Shown here: positions 45,349 to 53,739 of the stretch, piece by piece
How the letters are laid out: each line of letters starts with the position of its first letter
How positions within the stretch are numbered: the first letter of the stretch is position 1
Source of the DNA: Tahibacter soli
GTDB taxonomy: Bacteria > Pseudomonadota > Gammaproteobacteria > Xanthomonadales > Rhodanobacteraceae
Assembly: GCF_025717065.2 (NCBI RefSeq)
Contig: NZ_JAOVZO020000019.1
Span: 186,001 to 250,000 of the forward strand
DNA length: 64,000 nt
Direction: 5' to 3'
Translations under genes and position numbers: made by a program
The notes under the pieces: generated by a model
The model's database searches: none
The model's input: only the letters and a program-made list of their open reading frames with translations
Told to the model about the DNA's origin: nothing

Positions 45349-46269
45349 TCACATCGGATACTCGACTGTTTCCTTCCCGGCCACCGACCAAGCCCCGTCC
45401 CGCTTCATCATGAACAATGCCCCGCGCGACACCCAGCCCGCGCCGTCTTTCGCGTCGACCAGCACGATCGCCTCGTCGCCGCGGATCCAGCCGCCCGACA
45501 CCTTCACGTCGTGCAGGAACCGGTACGCCTGCGCGCGCATTTTCGACTTGCGGTCGGCAAGCGGCACCGGCTTGCCTTCGTAGTCCTTGTCGGCGAGCAC
45601 CATCGCCGCGAAGCCGTCGCCGGATTTCACCGCCGCATCGGGATCGTTCGCACTCGCCGCCGCATACAGCGCCGCGCTCGTGCGCACGAGCGACTGGCCC
45701 GGCTCGCCGCCGTCGGCCGGCAGCGCCGTCGCCGTGTCCTTCCACGTCGTGCTGCGCTCGCCCTTCTCGGAATCGTAGATGCCGGCGGCCAGCATCTGCT
45801 GCAGCAGCTGCTCGTTCGTCTGCGCACGCATTTCGGTCAGCTTCGCCGCGGTGTAGCGCTGCGAGATGATGCGGTACTTGCCGCCCACCTTGCCGTACGG
45901 CATGCGCAGCTTGCCGTTCGACTTGCCGTCGGCCGACTTCTGCTCGACCACGATCACGCCTTCGGGCGCCGCGACGCTTTCGAGGCCCTGCGGACCGAGA
46001 CTTTCCAGCCGCTTCTTGAACGCATCGTCGAGCGGCTCGGCCTTCGCCGTGCACGTGATGCTGGCCTGGCCGCAGTCGTGCACGCCGTCGAGGTAGAAGA
46101 AGCGCAGCTGCGCCGGCGTCGTGTCGAGGTCGGCGAGTTTCAGCGCGCCGTCCATGTCGCCTTTCTCGAACACGGTCTGCACGTCCTTGGCGAGGTTTTC
46201 CGGGCTGCCGCCGCAGGCGGCGAGCGGCACGACGACGAGCGACAGCAGAGCGAGGCGCAACGGTTTCAC
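45349..46269 (-). CDS. Lipoprotein of unknown function
   Basis: 306 aa with a clear lipoprotein signal (LALLSLVVVPLAAC, Cys at about residue 19, then GGSPE). The mature part is Lys/Asp-rich and starts with a helical stretch (NLAKDVQTVFEKGDMDGALK). A Cys pair (HDCGQASITC) could form a disulfide. GGWIRGDEAIVLVDAKDGAG and GAWSVAGKETVEYPM form beta-rich end segments. I see no enzyme motif; periplasm- or outer-membrane-attached. Confidence 0.75.
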   Translation of the reverse strand: MKPLRLALLSLVVVPLAACGGSPENLAKDVQTVFEKGDMDGALKLADLDTTPAQLRFFYLDGVHDCGQASITCTAKAEPLDDAFKKRLESLGPQGLESVAAPEGVIVVEQKSADGKSNGKLRMPYGKVGGKYRIISQRYTAAKLTEMRAQTNEQLLQQMLAAGIYDSEKGERSTTWKDTATALPADGGEPGQSLVRTSAALYAAASANDPDAAVKSGDGFAAMVLADKDYEGKPVPLADRKSKMRAQAYRFLHDVKVSGGWIRGDEAIVLVDAKDGAGWVSRGALFMMKRDGAWSVAGKETVEYPM

Positions 46270-46336
46270 GGCGTTCTCCGGTTGGTGGGCTGGTTCGAAC
46301 CGGAAGAACGACGCGGCGGCGCCGAAGCGTACATCG

Positions 46337-46492
46337 TCAGCCGCGCGCAGCCTCGACGAGCACGCGTCCGCCGTTGTCGAGCCGCGCCTTGAGATATGCC
46401 ACCGTACCCGTCGGCGGGCATGCGAACACCGCGTCGACGAACGCCTGCGGTGGCCGGTAGCGGTGCACCGCGACGTAGTGAACGATGTCCAC
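46337..46492 (-). CDS. Doubtful small ORF
   Basis: A 51-codon frame from a GTG at 46492 (VDIVHYVAVHRYRPPQAFVD ... LDNGGRVLVEAARG) with GC3-rich codon use but no ribosome-binding site. It lies in the otherwise empty stretch 46270-46594. It might be the tail of a decayed gene. Confidence 0.25.
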   Translation of the reverse strand: MDIVHYVAVHRYRPPQAFVDAVFACPPTGTVAYLKARLDNGGRVLVEAARG

Positions 46493-46594
46493 GGGCGCCG
46501 CGCAGGCGTTCTTCGAACATCTCAACCAACTCGCGCACCGCAAACGTCGACGATGCCGCCGCGCGGCGCCGGTCCACGGCGCCGCGCATTCGGG

Positions 46595-46669
46595 TCAGCG
46601 GAAGAACAGCGCGATCAGGATCAGGACGGGAATCGGCACCCCGAGTATCCAAAGCAACAAATAACGCAT
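46595..46669 (-). CDS. Tiny single-span membrane protein (24 aa)
   Basis: MRYLLLWILGVPIPVLILIA then LFFR, stop. It is preceded by GGAG about 9 bases upstream and sits 28 bp after the membrane-protein gene at 46698 on the same strand. The peptide is almost entirely one hydrophobic helix with a VPIP kink and a basic end, like small membrane proteins that accompany larger ones. Too short for routine gene callers. Confidence 0.55.
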   Translation of the reverse strand: MRYLLLWILGVPIPVLILIALFFR

Positions 46670-46697
46670 GTCGGTATCTCCACGTCGATGGAACGGA

Positions 46698-47657
46698 TCA
46701 GCGAACCGGCGAATCTTCGTCGCGGCTGCGACCGCCGTAGGTCGCCGCGAAGCTCGCGACAAACGCGCCGGCCAGAAGCGCAATGAACAGCCACAGCGAC
46801 GTATACGCCGCGGCCTTGCGCGCCTTGTCGGCGGCTTCCCTGGCCGCTTGCGCGGCGGCCTGCAGGTCGGCGTACGTCTGGCGCACGCGCGTTTCGGCCT
46901 CGGCCTGCGCGATACCGCTGCGCTGCGCGATCACCTGCCCGAGATAGCGCACGTCGGCGTCGGCGAGCGTACCGGTGGTCAGCGCGCGGCCGTAGATGCG
47001 CGCGACTTCGCCGCGCCGCATATCGCCGCCGCGCTCGTCGGTGGCGGCCGGGATGTCGGACGACGGTGCATCGGTCGTCGCATCGACCGGCGTCTGCGTA
47101 CCGGCAGGCGCCGAGCGGCGCAGCAGCACATCGATGCTGTAGTCGAGCGCGTCGTTGCGCGACGCGCCGTCGCGCGGACGCGCATCGCGCGGCATCGCCG
47201 CAGCCGCGCCGGCCGCCGCGGCGTGCATCGCATCGCCGCCGAGTTCGGCGCCGGTCTTGGCGATGCTCGACAGCGTCGACGTGAAGCACGCGGCCACCGC
47301 GAGCGTTGCGACGGCCCATGCGACGAAGCCATGCGCGGTGTCGCGAAAATACACTTCGTCGCGACCGGCGACGGTCCAGCGCACGCGCAGGCGGCCGGCG
47401 AGATAGCCGCCGATCGCCGCGGCCACGATCTGTGTCAGCGTGATCCAGAGGATCGCGCCGACCGACAGCGCGGTCGCGCTCGCACCGGCGCCGGACCACG
47501 GCGAAATCGCGCTCATGCCGAAGCCGAGCCCGAGGAATACGAGGATCAGCGACAGCGCGCACGCGGCGGCGGCGCCGGCGAGAATCGCGCCCCACGAGAC
47601 GGCGGACGCCGCCGCCGCGTCGGCATCGGCGGGAATGACGGAGCGGGTCGTTTCCAT
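46698..47657 (-). CDS. Membrane protein of unknown function
   Basis: 319 aa from the ATG at 47657 (GGAAACC upstream). Three N-terminal membrane segments (GAILAGAAAACALSLILVFL; LWITLTQIVAAAIGGYLAG; FVAWAVATLAVAACFTSTL), a Pro/Ala/Asp-rich loop, then a helical region (AQAEAETRVRQTYADLQAAA) and a final helix (LWLFIALLAGAFVASFAATY). It is similar in layout to conserved proteobacterial inner-membrane proteins without known activity. Probably an operon with the 24-aa membrane protein. Confidence 0.7.
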   Translation of the reverse strand: METTRSVIPADADAAAASAVSWGAILAGAAAACALSLILVFLGLGFGMSAISPWSGAGASATALSVGAILWITLTQIVAAAIGGYLAGRLRVRWTVAGRDEVYFRDTAHGFVAWAVATLAVAACFTSTLSSIAKTGAELGGDAMHAAAAGAAAAMPRDARPRDGASRNDALDYSIDVLLRRSAPAGTQTPVDATTDAPSSDIPAATDERGGDMRRGEVARIYGRALTTGTLADADVRYLGQVIAQRSGIAQAEAETRVRQTYADLQAAAQAAREAADKARKAAAYTSLWLFIALLAGAFVASFAATYGGRSRDEDSPVR

Positions 47658-47814
47658 GGACGGTTTCCGTAACAGCCAGATCGGCTGCAGCGTTCGTCGC
47701 AGGAGCCGTGCCATCGCCGAACCGTTGCGGCACAAGGCGATGCGCCCGGCGGCGTGCGGCGTCCTGCAACGACCTTGCAGCGCGGCGTGCGCGCTGCAAG
47801 GCGAACTCGGCCGC

Positions 47815-49119
47815 TCAGTCGCGCTTGCGGATATCGGCGCGCACGGCCTCCAGCGCGGGATCGCGCTTGGCGAAGTACGCCTCGCTCGTCAGCGGCGCCG
47901 CGATGTCGGGAACCAGCGATACCGGATTCACGTCGATCAGGTGGTCGAGGCATTGCGGCACGCCCGCGCAGCCGCGCGCGAGGTCGAACGTGCCGTTCGT
48001 GTAGCGCAGGCGGAAGCGCGAATGCGGCAAGGTGACATTGTCGCCCTCCGACCAGAACGCGAGCCGGTCGCCGAGTTCGTCGCCGACGATCGTCACGCTG
48101 TCGCCGCCGCCCTTCTTCACCGCCGCCGCCGAAACGATGCCGGCCGAGTACGTGTAGTTGCCGACGAGCAGATACGTGCGCCCGGTCGCCTGCGACGGCA
48201 GCGCGCGCATGAACGCGAGCGTCGTGAGCAGATTGCCGCCGACGTCGAAACGCAGGTCGACAATCACGTGCCTGCGCGGTTTCGCCGCGAGTTCGGCGTC
48301 AACGCGCGCGGTGAACTCGCCGATCGGATGGCCTTCGGCGTCTTCGTTCGTGCGCAACTGCACGTACAGCGCGTCGATGTCGTCGAACGGGACGATGCGG
48401 AACGGCTGCTCGGCGTCGGCAAGATAGGTCGGTAACGCATCGGTCGTGATCGCCGTTTTCCACGTCGTTTCGCCGGGCATCGGTTCGGGCGACCACAGCC
48501 GTTCCTCTTCAACACTCGCCGGATCGTTCGCGATCATCGCCACGGTGCGCTCGACGACCTTGCCAGACGGCAGCCGCAGCTTCAGCGCCACGCGGTCGGG
48601 CGTCTTCGCAAGCCCGAGCGCATGCAGCACGCCGAGCGATTCGATCAATGTCGGCAGGTATTTCTTGCGGTTGATCGCGCTGCCGCCCTGCAGCGACTTC
48701 GTGCGTTCGTACAACGCGTCCGGCGACAGTCCTTCGATCGCGAGTACGCGCGCGCCGGCGAGATCGGTCGCTTCGCCCGTGGCTCGTGCGACGACGAGCG
48801 CATCGGGAAACCACAAGAGGCGCAGCGGCAGTCGCCGTTTCGGCAGCGCGCGCGGATCGCGCCAGCGCGCGCCGCTGTGCGCGTTGTCGGCCAGCGCGCC
48901 GATCTGCGCGAGGCCCACGAGCAGGTCGGCGCTCGACAGCTCGCCCGCGCGCGTTTCGAGTTCGCGCAGCTTCGCTGCCGCCTGCGCGCGCGTGGCCGGC
49001 GTGTACGCCAGTTCCTTGACGAGATATTCGTCGCGCACGACCGCGAGGTCGGCGAGCTGCGCGTCGCGCGAGGTCGGGACGTCGGTCGCCGAGGCAGTCG
49101 CGGCGATGAAACCGAGCAC
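47815..49119 (-). CDS. S41-type peptidase-like protein; signal peptide frameshifted
   Basis: From the in-frame GTG at 49119 the product is 434 aa, but it lacks a full signal peptide. The ATG at 49139, with AGGAAT ahead of it, reads MRSLFLPCS because a T7 tract (A7 at 49123-49129 on the plus strand) puts it out of frame. With T8 it would read MRSLFFTVLGFIAATASA, a perfect Sec signal joined to TDVPTSRD. The body resembles S41 tail-specific proteases: VIVDLRFDVGGNLLTT and YTYSAGIVSAAA, with the Ser nucleophile position retained. The frameshift is either a true mutation, phase variation or a sequencing error. Confidence 0.7.
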   Translation of the reverse strand: MLGFIAATASATDVPTSRDAQLADLAVVRDEYLVKELAYTPATRAQAAAKLRELETRAGELSSADLLVGLAQIGALADNAHSGARWRDPRALPKRRLPLRLLWFPDALVVARATGEATDLAGARVLAIEGLSPDALYERTKSLQGGSAINRKKYLPTLIESLGVLHALGLAKTPDRVALKLRLPSGKVVERTVAMIANDPASVEEERLWSPEPMPGETTWKTAITTDALPTYLADAEQPFRIVPFDDIDALYVQLRTNEDAEGHPIGEFTARVDAELAAKPRRHVIVDLRFDVGGNLLTTLAFMRALPSQATGRTYLLVGNYTYSAGIVSAAAVKKGGGDSVTIVGDELGDRLAFWSEGDNVTLPHSRFRLRYTNGTFDLARGCAGVPQCLDHLIDVNPVSLVPDIAAPLTSEAYFAKRDPALEAVRADIRKRD

Positions 49120-49122
49120 GGT

Positions 49123-49129
49123 AAAAAAA
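49123..49129 (-). other. Homopolymer tract at a disrupted start
   Basis: A7 on the plus strand (T7 in the gene) five codons into the natural reading frame of the S41-like gene. One extra T restores the ATG at 49139 to the main frame. Confidence 0.7.
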
Positions 49130-49150
49130 GGCTTCGCATGAGGATTCCTG

Positions 49151-49765
49151 TCAAACGGGAGCGGACTGAAACGCCGAGGCCAGGGTCGCGAACGCGCAGG
49201 CGGCGAGGCTTGCCGCCATCACCGCGTTGAACGCGCGCCGGTGACGCGCGTCGGCGAGCCAGTGCTGCAGCCGCGCACCGAGCATCACCCACGCCATCAC
49301 GCTCGCGAAGCAGATGACGATTTCGATCGCGCACATCGCGACGAGGCGCAGCATGTACGCATCGCCGCTCGCGAGCACCAGCGCGGTGCCGGCCAGCGCG
49401 ATCGCCCAGGCTTTCGGATTGACGAACTGGAACAGCACGGCTTCGACGAACCGCGGCGGTCGCGCGGCCTCGCGGCGCGCGCCGGCGTCGCTGCGCAGCA
49501 GGCACCACGCGAGCCAGCCGAGATAGACGGTGGACGCGATCGCGAGCCCGCGCGACAGCCACGGCGTCGCCGCGACAGCACCGGCCACGCCGAACGCGGC
49601 GAGCACGACGAGGCCCGTGCAGCCCACGGTGACGCCGGACGCGAGCGCCAAACCGGCCGGCCCGCCGAAGCGCGCACCGGTCGCGGCGGCAAGCGCGTTG
49701 TTCGGGCCCGGCGTGATGCAGCTGACGAACGCGAGCACGGCGAACGCGGAAAGTTCGGTAGTCAT
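49151..49765 (-). CDS. LysE family amino-acid exporter
   Basis: 204 aa with six predicted membrane helices. The N-terminal SCITPGPNNALAAATGARFG is the LysE/RhtB hallmark, and QFVNPKAWAIALA is the conserved second motif. Family members export amino acids or related compounds. It is divergent from a MocR-type aminotransferase regulator, with direct repeats in the shared promoter region, a common arrangement in which the regulator controls the exporter. Confidence 0.85.
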   Translation of the reverse strand: MTTELSAFAVLAFVSCITPGPNNALAAATGARFGGPAGLALASGVTVGCTGLVVLAAFGVAGAVAATPWLSRGLAIASTVYLGWLAWCLLRSDAGARREAARPPRFVEAVLFQFVNPKAWAIALAGTALVLASGDAYMLRLVAMCAIEIVICFASVMAWVMLGARLQHWLADARHRRAFNAVMAASLAACAFATLASAFQSAPV

Positions 49766-49807
49766 CGCAGGGTTCCGTGAAGACGTGCTTCCAGCGTACG
49801 GCGCACC

Positions 49808-49853
49808 GGCAGTACAGTACCGATACACTTCGCGCCGATACGGGCAGTACAGT
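49808..49853. promoter_or_regulatory. Putative MocR operator in the lysE/mocR intergenic region
   Basis: Two direct copies of GGCAGTACAGT (49808-49818 and 49843-49853), with CCGATAC twice between them (49820-49826, 49836-49842). MocR regulators such as GabR and PdxR bind paired direct repeats near their own promoter, so this is a likely binding region. Confidence 0.5.
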
Positions 49854-49861
49854 CGCCACGC

Positions 49862-51247
49862 ATGGATACCGCCGCACATCGCCTCTCGCGCGTCGACGCG
49901 TGCATCGACTGGTTGCGCACGCGCATCGACGCGCGCGTGTTTCGTGCCGGCGCGCGCGTGCCGAGCGTGCGCGAGCTGGCGCGCACGCTCGGCGTGTCGC
50001 CGTTCACCGCGGCCGACGCATACGAGCGCATGGCCGCGGCCGGGCTGATCGAAGCGCGGCGCGGCTCGGGCTACTACGTACGCGACGTCGCGCCGGCCGC
50101 CGTGCGTGTCGCGGCGCCGTCGTCGCACGTCGATCTCAAGTGGCTGATGCAGCAGATGCTGGACAGCGGACGCGCCGCACGCGGCCCCGGCCTCGGCGTG
50201 CTGCCGCCCGCGTGGCTGGACGGCGACGCACTCGGCGCGACCTTGCGCGCGATCGGCCGCGAAGGCGCGGGCCGCCTGCTCGAAGGCGGCACCGCGCAAG
50301 GCTACGCGCCGCTGCGCGACGTGCTCGCGCGGCGGCTCGGCACGTTCGGCATCGCCGCGCACGCCGACCAGATCGTGCTCACCACCGGCATCACGCATGC
50401 GATCCATCTGGCGCTGCAGACGCTCGTCGCGCCGGGCGACACCGTGCTCGTGCTCGACCCGTCGTGGTTCGGCGCGCTCGGCATGCTCGCGCTGCGCGGC
50501 GCGCGGGTGATCGGCGTGCCGTATACGCCGGACGGCCCCGACGTCGCCGCGCTCGAAGCGATCGCGCAGGAGTCGCGCCCTCGCCTTTTGCTGGTCAACA
50601 GCGTCGTGCAAAACCCCACCGGCCTCGCGCTCGACGCGCAGACGGTCGCGCGCATCGTGGATATTGCGCACAAGTACGATTTCTACGTGTTGGAAGACGA
50701 CGTCTACGCCGACCTGTGCGACCCGGCGCTGCCGCGCCTCGCGGCGCACGACGGATTGCGCCGCACGATCTACGCGGGCGGCTATTCCAAGACGCTCGCG
50801 GCGAACCTGCGCGTCGGCTATCTCGCGTGCGGCGAGGCGCTCGCGCAGGCGATCGCCGACACGAAGGTGCTCACCGGCTACACGACGCCCGAGGTCAACG
50901 AGCGCGCGCTGCACAAGCTGCTCGCGAACGGCCGCTACGGACGGCACGTGACCGCGCTGCGCGAACGGCTCGATACGCATCGGCGCCGTGCGCTCAAGCT
51001 GATCGAACGCGAGGGCTTTGCGATCTACGGCCGGCCGCGGCACGGCCTGTTCGCGTGGGTCGACATGGCGTGCGACACGAACGAACTGGCGCTCGCCGGC
51101 CGCGACCTGGGCGTGCTCGTCGCGCCCGGCAGCCTGTTTTCGCCGGCGCAGCGCACGAGCCGCTACATGCGCTACAACGTCACGACGACGGCGGACTCGG
51201 CGCTGCGCGACCTGTTCGACGCGGCGCGGCGGCTCGCACGAGTCTGA
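49862..51247 (+). CDS. MocR-type GntR regulator with aminotransferase domain
   Basis: 461 aa. Residues 8-78 are a GntR winged helix (RVPSVRELARTLGVSPFTAA). Residues about 100-461 are a class I aminotransferase fold with NPTGLAL, LEDDVYADL and the PLP-lysine segment GGYSKTLAANLRVGYL. In MocR proteins the PLP domain serves as a sensor, not an enzyme. The divergent LysE exporter is the probable target. The last 68 bp overlap the convergent CPBP gene. Confidence 0.9.
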   Translation: MDTAAHRLSRVDACIDWLRTRIDARVFRAGARVPSVRELARTLGVSPFTAADAYERMAAAGLIEARRGSGYYVRDVAPAAVRVAAPSSHVDLKWLMQQMLDSGRAARGPGLGVLPPAWLDGDALGATLRAIGREGAGRLLEGGTAQGYAPLRDVLARRLGTFGIAAHADQIVLTTGITHAIHLALQTLVAPGDTVLVLDPSWFGALGMLALRGARVIGVPYTPDGPDVAALEAIAQESRPRLLLVNSVVQNPTGLALDAQTVARIVDIAHKYDFYVLEDDVYADLCDPALPRLAAHDGLRRTIYAGGYSKTLAANLRVGYLACGEALAQAIADTKVLTGYTTPEVNERALHKLLANGRYGRHVTALRERLDTHRRRALKLIEREGFAIYGRPRHGLFAWVDMACDTNELALAGRDLGVLVAPGSLFSPAQRTSRYMRYNVTTTADSALRDLFDAARRLARV

Positions 51248-52013
51248 CGAACGCCCACAGCGCGGCGAGCATCGCCGCGACGAGGGCCAGCGATTGCGCG
51301 ACCGGCGCATCGCCGGTCGCCGCACCGGCGGCCTGCCACTCCGCACGCCCGTGCAGCCACAGATCGAGATTGGAATACAGGTTGCCGGCGGTGTGCAGCA
51401 CGACGGCCGGCAGGATCGAGCCGGCGTAGTGCGTCACGGTGCCGTAGATCGCCGCGACCGCGACGTAGTACGGCCACAGCGCGAGCGTGAAGTCGAGATG
51501 CGCGACGGCGAACATCGTGCCGGTGACGAGGATCGCGACCGGCAGTCCGTACGCGCTCTCGATCCGTCCCTGCATATAGCCGCGGAACGCCGCTTCCTCG
51601 ACGACGCCGGCGACCGGCGCAGCGGCGACGAGCAATGCAGCGACGGTCGATGCGGGCACATGCGACAGGTCGGGCAGCGTCTGCACCGGCAACGCGAAGA
51701 AGCGGTTCGCCAGCCGCAGCGCCAGCACGAGCGCGACGATCGCGAGCGCGCCCGCGACGAGCGACCAGAACCACGTGCGGCCGGCGACGCGGAACGCGCG
51801 CAGGCCGTCGCGGCGCCACGCGGCGTTTTCCGGCGGCGGCCCGGCGCCTTGCAGATATTTCCAGAAACAGAACAAGTACACGGCGACGACCGGCACGGCC
51901 CACGGCATGCCGGCACCGTAGCGCAGGTTCGCGGCGAACAGCAGGTTGCGCGGCAAGGTGCCGGCCAGCATGACCAGCATGCCGAAGAAGACGGCCGGAA
52001 CGATCGTGTTCAT
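51180..52013 (-). CDS. CPBP-family intramembrane metalloprotease (Abi/CAAX type)
   Basis: 277 aa, about seven membrane helices. The catalytic motifs are present: AGVVEEAAFRGYMQGR (EExxxR), FAVAHLDFTLA (FxxxH) and LHTAGNLYSN (HxxxN/D). Members include prenyl-protein proteases and bacteriocin self-immunity proteins, but no bacteriocin gene is adjacent. The C-terminal 22 codons overlap the 3' end of the convergent MocR gene; the Arg/Pro/Ser-rich tail (TGRAAPSPPSS) may be non-essential. Confidence 0.8.
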   Translation of the reverse strand: MNTIVPAVFFGMLVMLAGTLPRNLLFAANLRYGAGMPWAVPVVAVYLFCFWKYLQGAGPPPENAAWRRDGLRAFRVAGRTWFWSLVAGALAIVALVLALRLANRFFALPVQTLPDLSHVPASTVAALLVAAAPVAGVVEEAAFRGYMQGRIESAYGLPVAILVTGTMFAVAHLDFTLALWPYYVAVAAIYGTVTHYAGSILPAVVLHTAGNLYSNLDLWLHGRAEWQAAGAATGDAPVAQSLALVAAMLAALWAFVRLVRAAAPRRTGRAAPSPPSS

Positions 52014-52229
52014 GGCGGCCTCGCGAACGGGTCGTCGCGATTATCCGTCGCGTCGCCGCGCCGCAGGGGTAACGAAAGTCATGGACGCGTTCGGTTCGTC
52101 GCGGTGCGTTCGTTCTGGAATCCGCGTCGACAGCCCGGCGCAAAGTTCGCATCGGCTACAACGCCGTTAGTGCACTTCTTGCCGCGAACTCGTTCATTCA
52201 TCGCAACCCTTCAAAGGATTGAAACCGAA

Positions 52230-53174
52230 ATGTCCGTTCTTGCAAAAACCCTGGCCGCCCTGTGCCTGGCCGCCGTCGGCGGCGCCGCGCTCGCCGCGCC
52301 GTCCGACGGCGCGCAGATCACGTTCGCCGGCCCCTCCGGCATCACGCTCGACGCGGTGATCTACAAGCCCGACAACGTCGCGACGCGCGACGACTGGCCG
52401 GCGATCGTGCTGATGCACGGCTGCTCCGGCATGTGGTCGAGCTCCGTGTTCGGCGCCGCGAGCGGCGGTTATCCGAATCTGCAGAAGCACATCGAATCGT
52501 GGGGCCGCTATCTCGCCGATCATGGCTACATCGCGATCGCGGTCGACAGCTTCAACGGCCGCGGCGATCCGCAGACGCAGTGCGGCGCCGCCGTGACCAA
52601 CCCGTATACCGAACGGCCGCAGGATGCGCGTGCGGCCTACGCCTATCTCGCCGGCCTGGGCGAAGTAAACCCCGTGCGCGTCGGCCTGCTCGGCTGGTCG
52701 CAAGGTGCCGAAGCGGCGATGGTCGAAGCGTCGGCGACGGTCTACAACTCGACGACCCTGCGCGCCGACAACGATCATCTGTTCGAAGCGACCGCGGTGT
52801 TCTATCCGGGCTGCGGCGCGGCCATGCAGTTCGGCAGTCCGGCGTCGAGCTGGTGGCGCCCGTTCAACGACTTCAAGATGAGCATGGGCTACGACGACTC
52901 GTTCCGCGCGAACTGCAATACGCGCATCCAGCGCGCACGCGACGTGTACGGTTCGACCGCCGGCAGCGGCCATGAAGCGACGATCACGATCTACGACGGC
53001 GCCGACCACTCGTTCGACATCGACGGCCGCACGATCCTCGGCATGAACGACACGCAGTTTCCGACGAGCGCGCAGTTTCTCGCATGCTCGGTGGCCGGTT
53101 CGAACACCGAGGACTGCGCGATGATCCGCGCCGATTGGACGACGCTGTCGTTCTTCAACGATCGTCTGCAGTAA
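52230..53174 (+). CDS. Secreted dienelactone hydrolase-family alpha/beta-hydrolase
   Basis: 314 aa; AAAGGA before the ATG; signal peptide to about residue 22 (CLAAVGGAALA). Oxyanion HGCSG, nucleophile elbow GLLGWSQGAE (Gly-x-Ser-x-Gly, Ser where classical dienelactone hydrolases have Cys), and catalytic His in YDGADHSFD. Extra Cys residues (QTQCGAA, NCNTR, LACSVAG, EDCAM) suggest disulfides in the periplasm. An esterase or lactonase on an unknown substrate. It has no operon partner. Confidence 0.8.
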   Translation: MSVLAKTLAALCLAAVGGAALAAPSDGAQITFAGPSGITLDAVIYKPDNVATRDDWPAIVLMHGCSGMWSSSVFGAASGGYPNLQKHIESWGRYLADHGYIAIAVDSFNGRGDPQTQCGAAVTNPYTERPQDARAAYAYLAGLGEVNPVRVGLLGWSQGAEAAMVEASATVYNSTTLRADNDHLFEATAVFYPGCGAAMQFGSPASSWWRPFNDFKMSMGYDDSFRANCNTRIQRARDVYGSTAGSGHEATITIYDGADHSFDIDGRTILGMNDTQFPTSAQFLACSVAGSNTEDCAMIRADWTTLSFFNDRLQ

Positions 53175-53212
53175 GCATCGTCGCGACGCGGCGCCGAAGG
53201 ACCGGCGCCGCG

Positions 53213-53647
53213 TCAGCGCCGATACACGACGAACGACGTGCGCCGCGCGAGCGTGTCGTACAACGAGCGCGCCGGCGCGTTGTATTCCTGCGTATGCCAG
53301 TACACGCGTTCGGCGCCGCGCGCGTCGGCTTCGGCGTAGACGCGTTCGATCAGCGCGCGCGCGATGCCCGAGCCGCGCCGTTCCGGCGCGACGTACATGT
53401 CCTCGAGATAGCAGTAGCCGTGCTCGGACCAGGTCGACGCGTGAAAGAGGATGTGCGCGAAGCCGACCAGCACGCCATCTTCTTCAGCGACGAAGCCGAG
53501 CATGTCGGCGCCGTCGCACAGGCGCGCGAACGTCAGATCGCTGATGCGCGTTTCGAGCGGCGAGCGATAGAACGCGCAGTAGCCGTCCCAGAGCGTGTCC
53601 CAGGCCGCGCGGTCGTGCGCGGCGATGCGTCGTAGCGTGGCGGCCAT
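53213..53647 (-). CDS. GNAT family N-acetyltransferase
   Basis: 144 aa. The acetyl-CoA loop is CYLEDMYVAPERRGSGIARA (motif A, Q/RxxGxG/A as RRGSGIA) and is followed by ARGAERVYWHTQEYNAPARS, the usual motif B with Asn-Ala contacting the acceptor side. It resembles the small spermidine/diamine acetyltransferase-like GNATs; the acceptor cannot be told from sequence. Confidence 0.85.
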   Translation of the reverse strand: MAATLRRIAAHDRAAWDTLWDGYCAFYRSPLETRISDLTFARLCDGADMLGFVAEEDGVLVGFAHILFHASTWSEHGYCYLEDMYVAPERRGSGIARALIERVYAEADARGAERVYWHTQEYNAPARSLYDTLARRTSFVVYRR

Positions 53648-53739
53648 GGTCGGCTCCGTGGTGGTCGTGCACGCATTGAATCAGGTTCGCGCGCGAATGA
53701 ACCGGACCACTCCGGGGCCAAAGCCTGAGACCACCAGTG

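Noticed and set aside
51180-52013. Bacteriocin immunity protein
   Set aside because: CPBP proteins include immunity proteins, but no bacteriocin precursor or exporter lies nearby.
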